Assembly: GCA_013399115.1 (NCBI GenBank)
Contig: VXAA01003997.1
Location: forward strand, 945,713 to 1,009,712
DNA length: 64,000 nucleotides
From: Anseranas semipalmata
Taxonomy: Eukaryota; Chordata; Aves; Anseriformes; Anseranatidae
Direction: 5' to 3'
Under the pieces are notes generated by a model. The model searched no databases. It was given only the letters and a program-made list of their open reading frames with translations, and was not told the DNA's origin. This document shows positions 12,748 to 25,500 of the stretch, piece by piece. Position 1 is the stretch's first letter. Every line of letters starts with the position of its first letter. The translations under genes and the position numbers were made by a program.

Positions 12748-12780
12748 GGGGGGGGGGGGGGGGGNNNNNNNNGGGGGGGG
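12748..12780. repeat. G homopolymer interrupted by an 8-base N gap
   Basis: Seventeen G (12748-12764), eight N (12765-12772) and eight more G (12773-12780). The N block is an assembly gap inside a G run, so the true length and content of the locus are unknown. A G tract of this length on the + strand can form a G-quadruplex, which often makes sequencing fail. Confidence 0.95.
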
Positions 12781-14452
12781 TGCTGGTGTTTTTTTTGTTG
12801 TTGTTGCTTTTTGTTTGGATTTTGGGGGTCTTTTTCCCTCCCTACACAGATAAGAAAAAATAAGAAATTGAAAGTCATGAGGAACTCACACAGACAACAA
12901 CATTGTAGTATCCAAATAGAGCACACACACAATAAAACTCTCCTTTTTTTCCAGTTTTGGCAGGTTGTATGACAGAGCCATTAGATACTTTCATACAACA
13001 CCTCTATTGACTTAACAGTTGTACATTAGCTGTACAACCCCCCCAAGCATTTCAGCAAAAAAGTAATATTTTTTCCTATGAAAAAATACTCCTAATATTT
13101 CTTTAAGACTAATTCATGAAATAAGGAAATAAAAAGCATTTTTTTTTACATCTTTCTAGAAGGAAGCTACAGAAACTACCTCTATAGTTCTATAACAAAA
13201 CTTCATGATTTATGTATCAATGTTGTAATGAAATACTTCTGAAAAAGTTTACCAAGTAGTAATTACACTGAAAACGATACAGGAATTTTTGCCAAAGCAC
13301 TTGTTTAGCCCCACCATCTCTCGAAAACGACTACAAGAGACAACCAAATCACAGCATGTAGGATTTGTAGTTTCATTTAACTAAAAGAGTATTTGAAACC
13401 CATGCCTAGTATATACTGACATAAGACCTTGGTCATCTTTTTTGGATGTTGAATTACGTAGCGGACGTGATTTTCTCTGCGTGTTGCTCCAGCTTCATAC
13501 TGGCATCAGTCACTGCAATCACGCGCACAAACAACACACCGGTGGCTGCGAGACAGGCTCTCATTTGGGGCTCTTTGATTCTTTCCTCAAAGATAATGAT
13601 GAAATGCTTTTAGAATAATATAAGCACATTCCCGCGTACCTCCTTCCCCTTCCATTCACATCCCATATTGTACTGACAGCTGTTGCAGTAAAGCATAAAT
13701 TGTTCCTAGGTTGATATGCCACGTGCCACATTTCTCTGCCACCATGCACCGAAAAGGATTCTCAACATTCAAAAGGAAAAATTTATTACCTGAGACAAGT
13801 CAAGATATGGGTTATTATCTGCAGTTACCACATAAAAGCTTCCACCTTCCTTGAGTCTGATGGAAGAACTTATTATTAGGAAAAACAATTTGAAAAAAAA
13901 AAAAATTAATCATCTGTCAGAATAATCAGAATCGAGTTTTATGTTGTCTGATGCTTCCTAATCCTAACTGAGCTGTGAACAATGATGTCAAATATCACAA
14001 TACTCCATTTAAAAAGAAAGCAAACAAAGAATTCTCTTTAAACATACTTTGAATATTCTTTTTAAATGTACTTTAAAAAATACTGTTAACTTCTACCTCA
14101 TGGTACCATTTTACATCGGTTGACAAAGCAGATGAGTCTGGGGGAGAAAAACAAAACAAAAAACCCACACCAGGTCAAAACAACCAACCAGCTAAGACTC
14201 AATTACTTCTTTGCGGGTCTCTCCACGATGCCCTCCCCCAAGGCGAGAGCCGTGTCCTTGCTTTGCAAGGACAATTGCTATCAATACAGCAAGAAATTTA
14301 TTTCTTTTTGGAAGTATGATATACCACGGTTGTAAAAATGGCTGAACCACGTCCTACACTACCCACTACTACATCATCTGCTGCCATTACCAGTGGCAAA
14401 AGGTGGTGACGAACGATAACACCCGAGCACAAGCACAGCCCGTTCCATTCAC

Positions 14453-14545
14453 CTGGTACAATTTGAGAAGTTCCCCCAGGGCCTCCTTCACAACCTGCTG
14501 TGCAGTGCTGCTGTTATTAACCAAATCAGGCGCCGGAGAAGTAGC
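14453..14545 (-). CDS. possible coding exon, product not recognised
   Basis: A 93-base minus-strand stretch is open for 31 codons with phase 0 at both ends. It is bounded upstream by TTCACAAAATCAG (AG at 14547-14546) and downstream by CCAG followed by the donor GTGAAT. The translation starts ATSPAPDL and ends KEALGELLKLYQ, with ordinary codon choice (GTG, AAG, GAG, CTG). The candidate at 14812-14936, 266 bases upstream, ends in phase 0, so the two would join in frame. I do not recognise the peptide. Splice-flanked open stretches of this length occur by chance in introns, so this is a candidate only. Its strand agrees with the window's strand asymmetry. Confidence 0.22.
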
Positions 14546-14811
14546 CTGATTTTGTGAATAACATTTTCCACAAACAAGCAGCTATTCTTTCCAGCCTTAA
14601 GTGAAGATAACGGAGCAGAAGCTTTCCGACAGCCTCCGCTGTGCCCCAGAAAAGGGCTCGCAGTGCCCAGCTGGTGAGCTACCACAGCGGCACCACAACC
14701 ACATTTGCCAAGCAAGTACTCCAGGTGACCTCGTAAAACTTCAGCTCCTCTGCCAGAAGTGCAGAAACAGGCCGACATGAGGTCAACCAGAACGGGACAC
14801 ATTAAACTCAC

Positions 14812-14936
14812 CTCCTCATCTCCCTGTGAAATATCACCGAACACGTGTATTTTGGGCCATGCTTGGACCGGAAGGTCAGATTCAACCAACCTCATGGCCT
14901 TGTACCCAATAGTTTTAAATGACTCTTGATGAGAAA
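14812..14936 (-). CDS. possible coding exon, product not recognised
   Basis: A 125-base minus-strand stretch reads open for 41 codons after two leading bases. The acceptor side has CCCCCTTTACTTAAACAG and the donor side has GAGGAG followed by GTGAGTTT, close to the vertebrate consensus. The peptide includes SFKTIGYKAMRLVESDL and ends DISQGDEE. The exon would end in phase 0, which matches the start phase of the candidate at 14453-14545. No family is recognised. It could equally be a pseudo-exon. Confidence 0.22.
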
Positions 14937-16632
14937 CTGTTTAAGTAAAGGGGGTCACCAAGTAGAGCCTGAGGTGAGAGCAACCACTGATTTTCTGCTA
15001 AGACTATGAAACAAATTAATGATTCCGGTTCAGCCCCTAACAAAGAGGCCCACACTTTACAGAAATTAATGTCTCAGCAGAAACGCAGTCGTGAAAACTG
15101 AACTTTCTTCTTATTAGCAGCAGAGATCCCGCTGAGCCATGGAGGAAGATGGTGATGTACCTGAAGGACAACCTGAGCTATTGCTGTGTCCACACAGAGT
15201 TTGTTCTTGGCATGGACTTTGACCTTTCAAGCATATTCTGTAGACATGTTAATCATATGCTTTGCTTTTTAGTAACCACAAGCAACCATAATCATCATAA
15301 ATATTATATGCATGTAGTAAAGACAAGATGTTGTAGTTATATGGTGCTTTGTCAGAAGATAAAGTGCCTGGGAGTAAAGTTCATAGTATCATGTGAAGCT
15401 GATAAGCGCTGCTGCTTGTTAGGTTACGTGGTAAAAAGTTCATCTCCACACACAAAGGAGCCCAGATGCACAATGGCAAGTGAGGGAATCCCAATAAGCC
15501 CAGAGGCACTAACCCAGCCCCTACCAGGGCTGTCCCAGGGGAAACCCAACCCCATGGGCTGGATGTGACACTCAGATGGGTGAAGGTAAGCAGCTCACCG
15601 GGCCAACCCTTCAGACTGAAGGGGGTCACTGCCTATAGGAATAGGGAACTTGACATGCAGCTTTGCTTCAGCTATTCAACTCTCTTTATCTTGACTCACC
15701 AGTTTTCTTGCTTTTGCCCTTCCACTTCTCTGCTGGGGGAGTGGGCAAGCAACTGGGTGGGGGCTTAGCTGCTTGCTGGAGTCGACACAGAGCAGGGCTC
15801 TGATTTGTACAGCAAAATCTCAGCCTTTGGGAGAGATGAAATACACGTTTCAGCCTCACCTTCCTGTAAAAGATTAGATGCTTTTGGCTCTCCCCTACAT
15901 CCTTTGCCTCTATACCCCTCTAATTCCTTCTTTGAAACTCAGCCAAACCCTGCAAATGCCATAAATAGCACACATGGTGTATGTGTAAATATTATCAACA
16001 GCACACACAGCTGCACAATCCTCCAGCTGGGGACCCGGTCACATTGCTGGGGATGCTCGTGGCCAGCCCCGACGCCAGGGACGTGTACCTATTTCCCACT
16101 AACAGCTTTCATCCTGCTCAGCCAGAGAGGGGCCTGGGTGAGGGCACTGGCTGTGTTTGCACTTGCACAAATACTGACTGTTCCTGCCTATGTTGATTTA
16201 TGCAGCCAGATGAGTGTGTATGGTCGGCTGTGCCCCATGTGGGACTACATGCTCAGTCTTGCTCCTGGTTGAACCTGGGGTCATGGAGCTGCAGCTCCAT
16301 GGAGGCTCTGGTAGCCTCCATCAGGCTACGGGATTCTGCAATGTCTAATACTGCATTTTGAACAAAGTCAAAAGTTAGCAATCTGGGGAAGTACAGAGAT
16401 TCAAGAGCTCCCTTCAGCAGCAAAACCATGCAAATTCTCCAAGGTGACCCAAAAAGCTTGATGTGAGACGGCAAAGAGAGCTCAACAGTTCCAGCACCTC
16501 CTCGTCAGATCACAAGAATCTGACCACAGTAACATTACCAGATAATAAGACTAGAGGTAGACAGACTACTGCACTGCTCTTACTTCCTCCCTTCTTAGTC
16601 TGAAAACATTCATTAGCAAGGAAGAATTCCAA

Positions 16633-16673
16633 GAACATTTACTGATCAATTTACTGAACATTTACTGATCAAT
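16633..16673. repeat. 18-bp direct repeat, 23-bp period
   Basis: The 18 bases GAACATTTACTGATCAAT occur at 16633-16650 and again, identically, at 16656-16673. A further ACTGAT-type partial unit follows. This looks like a local slippage or tandem duplication. Confidence 0.9.
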
Positions 16674-17631
16674 ACTGATTAATCATTATTCCTTTAACAG
16701 TCTCCTAGTTAGAAAAAGAACCAAAATTATCTCAAAACTCAACAAAATAGTTACACCAAGCAAGAACTAGATAAACAAAACCCTGCTCTCCAAATTATTA
16801 AAATCACACGGCCAGGTTTTTCCACTCTGCCTGGAAAAAGGGTCATACATAACCACTGTGCCCCAGCAGGAAGCTGTAACTTACAACCTCTCAGTTGCTT
16901 CATGCTCATCTGGAGAGCCATTTACTGATGGATTCAACAGCAAGTATTATCCCCACATGTGATGGGCATCAGTTCATGACTTGTTGCTTTGGATAAAAAA
17001 TTAACATGACTTCTGCCACAAACACTGGGTCTGACAAAGCCAGGTTTCCTACGATTTGTGTCCTCCAGCTCTTCCTCCTATTCTGCTACTGAATGTGTCA
17101 AGCTCAAGTCTTCGGCTCATCAGTGCCACTATCCTACTTGGGGTTACCTTAATTAGGAAACTACAGCATATAACCAGGAACCCATCAACCAGGGCTTGCA
17201 CACCAGGCTGCTAGAGTCAGATTCCATCTATGCCCAGCTGCAAAAGCCCATAACGTCAGCAAAGACTACGACCACCACAATGTGAGAGATCCAGCACGCA
17301 GCACACTGCAACTCCAGGAGGTCGTTCAGTGCCCATGGGCAGGTGGTGACATGGTTTGGCTTAGTGTACTGAGGACAGCAGCACCCTACCCCCTAAAGTG
17401 GTATTTCTTAACCTAAAAGGCATATTTTGTTCAGATCAGCAAATGAGGCACGACATCCCCACCTTGCAAGTCTGCCCTCAGCCTGGCACCTACTGTGATG
17501 GAAAGTATAAAGCTAATAAAAGGCTAAGATCAACCCAAGTGAGATTAGAGATGGAAAGGCTGAGGACAACCTACTTCTCAGTGTGAAACACCATTAGGAA
17601 TTCTTCAGAATAAAATGTAGCACATGCACAC

Positions 17632-17633
<2 letters not shown>

Positions 17634-17668
<35 letters not shown>
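17634..17668. repeat. (CA)n microsatellite
   Basis: Thirty-five bases of uninterrupted CA/AC repeat, long enough to be a likely length polymorphism. Confidence 0.97.
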
Positions 17669-17677
<9 letters not shown>

Positions 17678-19979
17678 CAAGTTACAAGTCTGCAATGTAT
17701 GTACTAAACTTTTGTGTTGATGGCTGGCACAGGGACTCAGAAGCCAGTAGAACAAGCATGCTGAGAGCTTCCTTGGGATGGGGGAAGAGAGGAGAGAGCG
17801 AGGAGGAGAGACAGACCAGCAAATTCGACACTGGTCAGACAACAGCTCCGTGCCCTCAGCGCTTAAAATCCCATGCAGCTTGCAAGCTTTACCCTTGTAA
17901 AGATTGCATCAGCAGAACCCCAGAAGAGTGCTACTGCAGACTGGCTACAGCATTTCAGGAAGGTGGAACAGCAATCCTGATGGAAAAGCTCCCTCCCTCT
18001 GGCAGCACATGGTGCAGCTCCTCTGCATGGCTCTGCCAACACGACTGCATGTGCAGTATTGACAAACCTACAGCTATGCTTAGCCCCAGCCTCCCAGCTA
18101 TCAGAACTCTTTATGGACAGACAACGCCAGACCCATCGAATATCTTCTTTCTGAAGATGAGAAGCCCCGTGGCTTGCCGGGTGCAGGAAGCATACCCAGC
18201 CTGCCAGGTTGCTGGAGAAGGATGGGAAAGCCACGGTGCCAGAGGCTGCCGAGGAGCATGCCACCAGGTAAGTCCCTTCATGTAGATGGCCTCAGCTGGT
18301 AACACAAAGCAGCCGATGCTCTCTCCCACTTCAAAGCCCACCCTGAACTGTTGAACACATCACGGGGAGCCACACTTCTGCTATAAAGTACACTGAAATC
18401 CACCAAGGGTGTCCACATTAGCAGACTTACTGGTACCACAGAGGAACAGCACTACTATAAGACACCCTTGTTGCATACAAACCTTTCTCAAGTGAGGAGG
18501 CAAAGTGGTAGTGTTTTGTTGCACAAGCAACTAAAAAAAAAAAAGCTACAATATGCAAGACTAAATAAACCAATTACTGCTCTTCTTGGAGGACTAGAGG
18601 AGCGGGAACATCTTTGTTAACAAACGTCATGATAAACAATGTAAGTAATGTACAGAAATACAGGCACCTCCTGTCTGTGCTGGAAGAAGTCTGAGACTTC
18701 AGTGTCTGAGATGTGGGACACGAAAAGCGCAGAAGGAGCTCCCCCCACCCCAGCAGATCCCCGGACACGTAGCAGACGACTTACCCTCCCCAGCTCGCTG
18801 GTGGAAAGTCCGTACTGGAGCGCTAAGTCCTCAAGACCTTGGCTCCAGCACCTCCCAGGTCACAGTGAAGAAATGAGGAAAGCTGCAAAACAAAAACATG
18901 TCACATATTAGAGGTTTTGTTTAATCCCTCCTTGATTCATCATAATGAGAACTGCCGAGCTCCTGGAGGCCAAGGTTAACCAACCAAATGCACACAGCCA
19001 CCCTCCACTGCGCGGGGAGGCAACATGAGGCTGGGAACCAGAAGAGCGGTGCAAGTGACCACGTAATCCCAATATCATCTCCAGTTAGCCCCCTAAAAAC
19101 TACCTGCATTCAGCAATGCATTTCCAGAAGTAGAACAGAGGGAGAGACCCCTGGATCCTTATATTCTGGTGCAGGGATCTTCACAAACTGGGCAGGTGTC
19201 ATAAGCTGTTGTTGGACCATGACAGCTCAGGCACATGAAACACAAGCTACAAAGCACGCTTTGAGTTCTCTCTCACTCTGCACCACCTTACACATCTGTG
19301 GTTTTCCCCACACATAAACATTGAATATCAGCGAGAAAGTGACTTTAGATGAAGATAAGCCCCAAATTAGAAAAAAGTAACAAAAAGTCCTCACTAAACA
19401 GCACATTCTTAACCTACTTTAGAAAATAAAGTGAAAATCTTCTCAGTTATGTTTGTGTTCAGTAGACATCAAGCATATAATTTATTTTTGCCAAGTCAGT
19501 ACACCATAACACAGTCAGACCTCAACCTTCCTGCCCTCCGGTAAATGATTACGTTAATGCTGTGGATTTTGATATCAAAAAAATATATTGGAATTGTTGC
19601 CACATAGTGATAGAAGTGAGCTTATCTCCCCATCAAGAGATACTCCATCAGTGGCAGCAGATCTGTCAGTCAAACTATGCTCTAGGATTCAAGGTATTAT
19701 TCAACTTCATATTTCTCCCCCCACCTGGAGAAAATAAATATGCAAGACTGCAGATAGAAATCTCATCTGCTGTAAAGCTTCAAAAAAATTTTTTGTTAAA
19801 GCAAAAGCCAGTCTAAGCCAAGCCAAACTATATTCCATTTTAAAGAGAGATTTGTTTTTTCCTGTCCTTGTTCTAAAAGGAATTCAAGAACTACAAAACC
19901 CAGTAAGTACCGAGACAGAACAGATCATTTAAGAGAGATAAAAATGTTCTCTTTAAAATTGTATGTGTCATTTGGAAAC

Positions 19980-19995
19980 AAAAAAAAAAAAAAAA
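19980..19995. repeat. 16-base A run
   Basis: Simple A homopolymer. Confidence 0.9.
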
Positions 19996-20222
19996 GATTT
20001 ATAAACAAGATGAAAAATAATTTTAAAATCTAAAGCTTTTTGAAGAAATCAAGAAAATATACTCATTTTTATTTCCAATAATGAGACTCGGATAAAAAAC
20101 ACCTCTTCCAGGGGGCAGGAAGGAAACAGAACAATACTCAGTGCTCATTAGACTAATATTCTAACCCAATTTAATGGGCACAGTTGTGTGGACTTTTGTA
20201 TCAGACGATCAGATTTCAGTAT

Positions 20223-20244
20223 GAGAGAGAGAGAGAGAGAGAGA
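20223..20244. repeat. (GA)n microsatellite
   Basis: Eleven uninterrupted GA units. Confidence 0.95.
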
Positions 20245-22518
20245 ACACGTTATATTAACACCCTCATGCCAGTAAAGCCAAGAAACTAGTCATTTCCTTC
20301 TGTTTGGGATTCACAGGTTTCACATAAACAAAACTTTCTAGGGTAAGCATTAAGACCCCAATCTTCTCCACAAACTGGGCATACCGGCTAGTTTATTTCC
20401 CCAACAATTCTAAGGGGTTTCTTCCCAAGATAAACAGATGCATCCATCTGTGCTGGCATGGCCGGTTTTATAATTAACCCTCTTCATCCTATATACAAAA
20501 CCTAATTTGCTCTAGACCAAGCCTACTGTAACTGCAACAGAAACAGTGGTTAATTCAATAAAAACCAGACAACTCAAAAAGCATTTTATGTCTGGAACGA
20601 GACAATTTTTTGACCCGAACTAAGTCAAGGTCAGCAGCCAGTTCTGAGATCTGAGAAAAGTCCGAAATGCAAAATACAGGAATACCTGAGCTCTCAGACA
20701 GCAGACAGTCAAGGCAGAAGTCTGCAGTTGCTACCTACACCCTCAGTTAATGACGTTTCACAACGCTGGTGACATTTGCAAAAAAGTGCGTAGCTTATGG
20801 TGGCTTCTTTCCCTCCCCGCACGAGAGACAGGAGGCAGACGATGGTTCAATCCACACGAAAGGGATCTACACCGGTGCCTTTAAAAAGTACTTGGGAGAA
20901 TTCTTCTTAGGAGGAATAACTGTTGGTAGGAAACTGCAGAACAAAGTTTCAACAAGAGACATCTGACTTCACACCCAAAGAGACACTAACATAAATTCCT
21001 GAAACCGTGCCGCTGCACACCCAGCATTTTTTATTTCCCAGCTGAGAACCTTCCCCCAGCCAACAGTCCTTCCCTGTTCTCCACGTCCTGCAGAACGTTT
21101 CCACCTCTCCACCCACGTTCTCACCATGTCGCCTGCCTTGGAAACTGGCAGATCCGAAAACAATGACTGGGGGATGAGGACAGGACTGTGTTTTTTTTTT
21201 TTTTTCCCCTTCCTGCTTACATATCTTAGTATTTCAAAGAAAACCTCAGACAGCCAACAGTGCAGCAAGCTGTCTCCCAAACCTATACGAACTAAAATAA
21301 TTCATTTAGGACTTTATTAAAAGCAGTAAATTGGAAGGCAGATAACATGCAGGCACTGATACCATTCTTCAAAAACGAATCAGCAAATGTCTAACGCCCA
21401 CAAATGACAGAGCAGGAACATACTGTTACAATTAACGAAATAAACAACTGGCTGCTTGAGGCAATACTGGGTGCAAGTGCAGAAAATTAAATAGTTTCTA
21501 TTTCCTTCATTTGCACAGCACTCCAGTTAGAAATAATAAAAAGAAGTAGAAAACACCAGCTAGCCAGGAAAAAATAAGGGAGTTATCACCCCTGTTGAGA
21601 TGCTAGCATACACCTTACTTTTATAGCTCTCTCAAAACAGAAAGCAACATCTATCTGATGAAGACCCCCAGCTCCGTAATGTCTGCCCCTTGGACCAAAG
21701 CTACTTTCTTGAGGTTCACAAGGTCTGTACTGCAGCGTTCCTCCTCCTGCTCCACCGCAGACCACACGTGCCCGGCAGCTTCTCGCCAAGATTGAAGCAT
21801 AGTTATGGATTTATGCATGAGATTGAGGATATTTATTACATATGTACAGTACTCGTCTTATAGTGATGAAGGAACTGATCAGTACGGAACATAACAGGTA
21901 TTGTACTGCAGTCTGCTCTGCACACACACACATGCAGGTATGCTGCATTTGTGCTTGAATTGGCTTTTAAACAGGGAGTGAAGGATCTCACTCACCCCTC
22001 TTAAAATTTCCACCTCTTTCCCCCAGTTCAAAAATAGAAGAATAGAAAGAGTCCAGCATAACATCAATATTTAATAAGCACAGCATGGTCATCTATTTCA
22101 GGGACAGATTATTCTCTTTCCTTCTAGAAATCACATTACCAGTTTCTAACTCTAGTCTATTAGTCTGCTTATAAGTCTCATGCAACCACCCCAAAAACAC
22201 AGGCTGCTGGAGGTTTTCAAAAAGAAAAGGAAAAGAGAAGGAGGAGCTGAGTTTTGTTCTGCTGTTTCTAGGGGCCTTAGCGCAGAAACAGTTAAACAAC
22301 AACAAGCAAACACAAATTATGGTTTTCTTAAAGTAAGAAAACTGCCAGGTGTATCAACAAGTTGTGCTTCAGCCTGACACAAGTGAAGGATGCTCATGAC
22401 ATCCTGAAGGGTAAAAGAGTCATTAAAAAGGGGGTAGGGGAGAAAGCTGCTGTCACTGCCTCAAGAACTTCCTGACGTTTTTAGTATCTACCTTTCTCTG
22501 TCTGCAAAGAAATCTTAC

Positions 22519-22594
22519 CTGCCTTGACAGCAGATTTTCCCAAATCCATAGAAGGAAGCATCTTACACATTAACTCACTGAGTGCCCTAGAGGG
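22519..22594 (-). CDS. possible coding exon, product not recognised
   Basis: A 76-base minus-strand stretch has a pyrimidine-rich acceptor (GCTCTCTTACTTTCAG) and a consensus-like donor (GGCAG then GTAAGATTT). One frame is open for 25 codons, starts in phase 0 and leaves one base. The peptide starts PSRALSELMCKMLPSM. These are among the best-looking splice sites in the window, but I cannot assign a family, and the coding status is unproven. Confidence 0.22.
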
Positions 22595-25500
22595 CTGAAA
22601 GTAAGAGAGCATCATTTAGACAGCATTTTACCTTCCCAAGTTTCTGAAGGTCAGGAAGATGTAGTGGGAAGGAAGGCTTTCACTTATCTCATTATACTTT
22701 ACTACATTCAGAAGCACTTGTTTCACAATTAGTGGCTAAAACAGTGAAACATGCAGCTCTGTTAATTATGAACTCTGAGAAGTGCAACAAGAATGAAGAG
22801 ATTCAGCTGCCCGTTATTTGCAGGAGGGGCCCCACCCTTACCCTTCCTGGTTAAAAAAAAATACTCTGGGCAATGACCTTCCAATCCTATCTGCTGGAAT
22901 TATTAGGCTTTTTGAAATTTAATCTCTACGTTACGTGCCAGCGCTGCAAGCCAGCCCTCACCCACCCAGATGAGCAGCCCACCGCCGGGTGCCTGCAGCA
23001 GGTCGGGCCGCAGGGAGGGCTCCAGCAGCCCCCAGTGCCGTGCCACAGGACCAGGACACGCTCCTGAAAAGGGCAGAGGTGGGTCAGGTCCTCGTGGGCC
23101 AAGACTGAACGTGGGGATGGGTCTCCTGCCTCCCCACAGAGCATGCCAGCCATCAGGTTACCACGGAAGAGACAGTGAGAAGAGAGGCTTGATATTCATG
23201 AGCAATGGCCAGGTCTGTCCCCTTCATTTTAGTGATTCTTTCTATTAAAAATGTCCAAAGTGGAAATCGGAAGGTGGTTTTGGCTTTTCCTTTTTAGAGT
23301 TTTGCACAAAGGAACGAGGGCGGGGGGGGGAAAAAGGGGCAGAGCTAACAAACTTGCCTTTCGTGCCACTCTGGACCAAATCTGTATCCTCATTTTGGCA
23401 ACCCCATCTCCACCCCACCTCCAATCATTTACTCCAACCTCCTCGCTGTCCGTGACTGCTCCCAAACACCAGGGTGCTCTTTCGGCCCTTGGCTGCACGA
23501 CTTACTGCTTTTCTCAGGTCTTACTTCCCACTGAACTGTGCTATGCTGCACAGACACTGAAGCAGAAGAACAAAAAAAACCACTGGGTTGATCCCTGTCA
23601 GAATTCATCCTTACCCTCGGAGAGGCAAACACCTTCCACCGCATAGCGCTGGCTCCAGCTCACCTGGCTGTGCCAGGCTGGACACCAACACATAAAGCAC
23701 TTCAGCTCCTGTTTTGCTCCTGTAGTTACCCACAGATCCTAATATCCTACTGCTAAAAACAGTTACACACTAGCCTTGTAGCCTGAGGGAGCTGGTACTT
23801 CCACTGCTGAGCAACTCAGTAGCCAGGGTAAGAAGCTGTCCCAGAAACACGGGCGCTGCTCTGGTTCTAGGTCTCCCACATACATCTGCCATGCAACAGC
23901 CATCGCCGGTCCCAAAGCCTTGCGGCAGGCTCCTGTTGTAACAGCGACCGCCCAGATGTGCTTCGCATCCTGCCCGGGGCAACGGGACGAGCCTGCTGCT
24001 CAAGTAGCTGCTTCTCAACTTGCTCCAGCATCAACAAGAGCCGTTTATTATCCTTCTTTCTGGGTTTACTTTAAGCTTCTTACCCAGAACTTGCTAGTGC
24101 CTACCTTGTGCCCCTCCTTCACATCTCCGAAATAAAGCCGCTGGTTGTTTTCCGGCCAGCACTGCAGTTCTGGCCACGTGAAGGCGTTACCTGACGGGCT
24201 GCCCCTCCAGGCAAAACCCAGGAAATCCTGCACATGAAGGAGGTGCAATCAAGTCATGCAGATCCATAGGTGGGGAAAGAAGAGGAGAGCACAGGAATGT
24301 CCCGTACACAACTCCCATGCTCAGGAACAGGGTTTTGCAGAGCACTCAGCATCCCCTCCAAGCAGAATGAACCCTTCTCCCCCAGCTTTCCATCCCCAAC
24401 CTGTCCCTTTCCTCCAGCTTTCAGCATCGCTACAACCATGACTGCTGTTGAACTTGCAACAAAAAACAGACAAGTAGAACAGACAAGTAAGCTGCTATTA
24501 TAAAACTGAGAAAACATCGTTGATGGGTCTTGGTTATTATGCCAAAAGCACAGCACGATCCCCAGAGGGGTACGTATTGCTCCACAGCCACTCGCGGAGC
24601 CCAGTCTGAGCACCACTGCAGCATGTTTTCCCCCCAGCGGATGGCAACCAAGCTGTATTTTCTGTTTGCTTATCCTTCCTGACCCAAGCTTTAGAGTTCA
24701 CAGAAGCCGACCGCATCATTTGCTGCTAACACTTAAGCGTGCTTTGAAAATGCTCAAGTTGGAGAAGCTGAAAAGAAGGGGGAAAAGAAGTGGAAAGAAA
24801 GAAACCTTAATCAATATTTGAAAACAAAGTAGCCTGGAATTCTTCTCAGAGATCTTATTCTTAACAGTCCACACAATGGGGCACAACTTACCTAGCCGAA
24901 CATTTTTCCAAATACATGTTAAGAAGAAAAAAAAACTTTCACACAGGCATCAAATTTTAAGGAAGGAATTGAAAGCCTGATAATTCATGGCAATATATGT
25001 GACAGAGACCAGCCATGAGGGTCAGAAGCAACTAAAGGTGTTCATCCAGAAGCTGTTTGAGAGAAAAACCATTTCCAAATGATTCAACTTCTTAGCAGAC
25101 ATACCTTACTTGAGACCAGGTCTTACCTGCCACTTGGAGAAAGCCCCGAGGGCGATGAGTATTCAGGTCACACACACCTTTTCCACAGCAACCCACAGCA
25201 CTCCTATTCATGTGATAAACACCCACGTCACAGCAGAAGCCAGTGGCAATGAATAATGCAGGAGATCTAGTCACTCTACCACACGTACCCATGGGACATG
25301 GAGGCAGCGTTTTAGCCTAAGCCATCCTTCCCCCCCCAGGGCACAACATGCTTTTTCATTATTTTCTCTCCCCTTGCTGTTCTGCACGTACATTCACAGG
25401 TCAAACCCAGCAAGCAGGACGAGCTGCTGCAGAAGAAAAGGGGACACAAACAGAAATGCAATATACCCTCTCACAAGGTGATGTTAAAATACTACATCCT

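Larger units (their letters stand above)
12781..17633. other. largely non-coding stretch
   Basis: No recognisable gene. The two possible exons at 14453-14545 and 14812-14936 are described separately. A short direct repeat lies at 16633-16673. A 135-codon minus frame (14488-14895) overlaps both exon candidates without being a domain that I know. Confidence 0.45.

Noticed and set aside
17695..18285. 196-codon plus-strand open frame ending at a consensus-like donor (CCACCAG then GTAAGT at 18267)
   Set aside because: It starts just after a CA repeat, has no recognisable domain, and runs against the strand direction suggested by the base skew. I could not find a convincing acceptor that would make it an exon.
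20835..20870. GGTTCAATCC resembling a tRNA B box
   Set aside because: No A box at the right distance, no acceptor stem and no cloverleaf pairing could be found around it.
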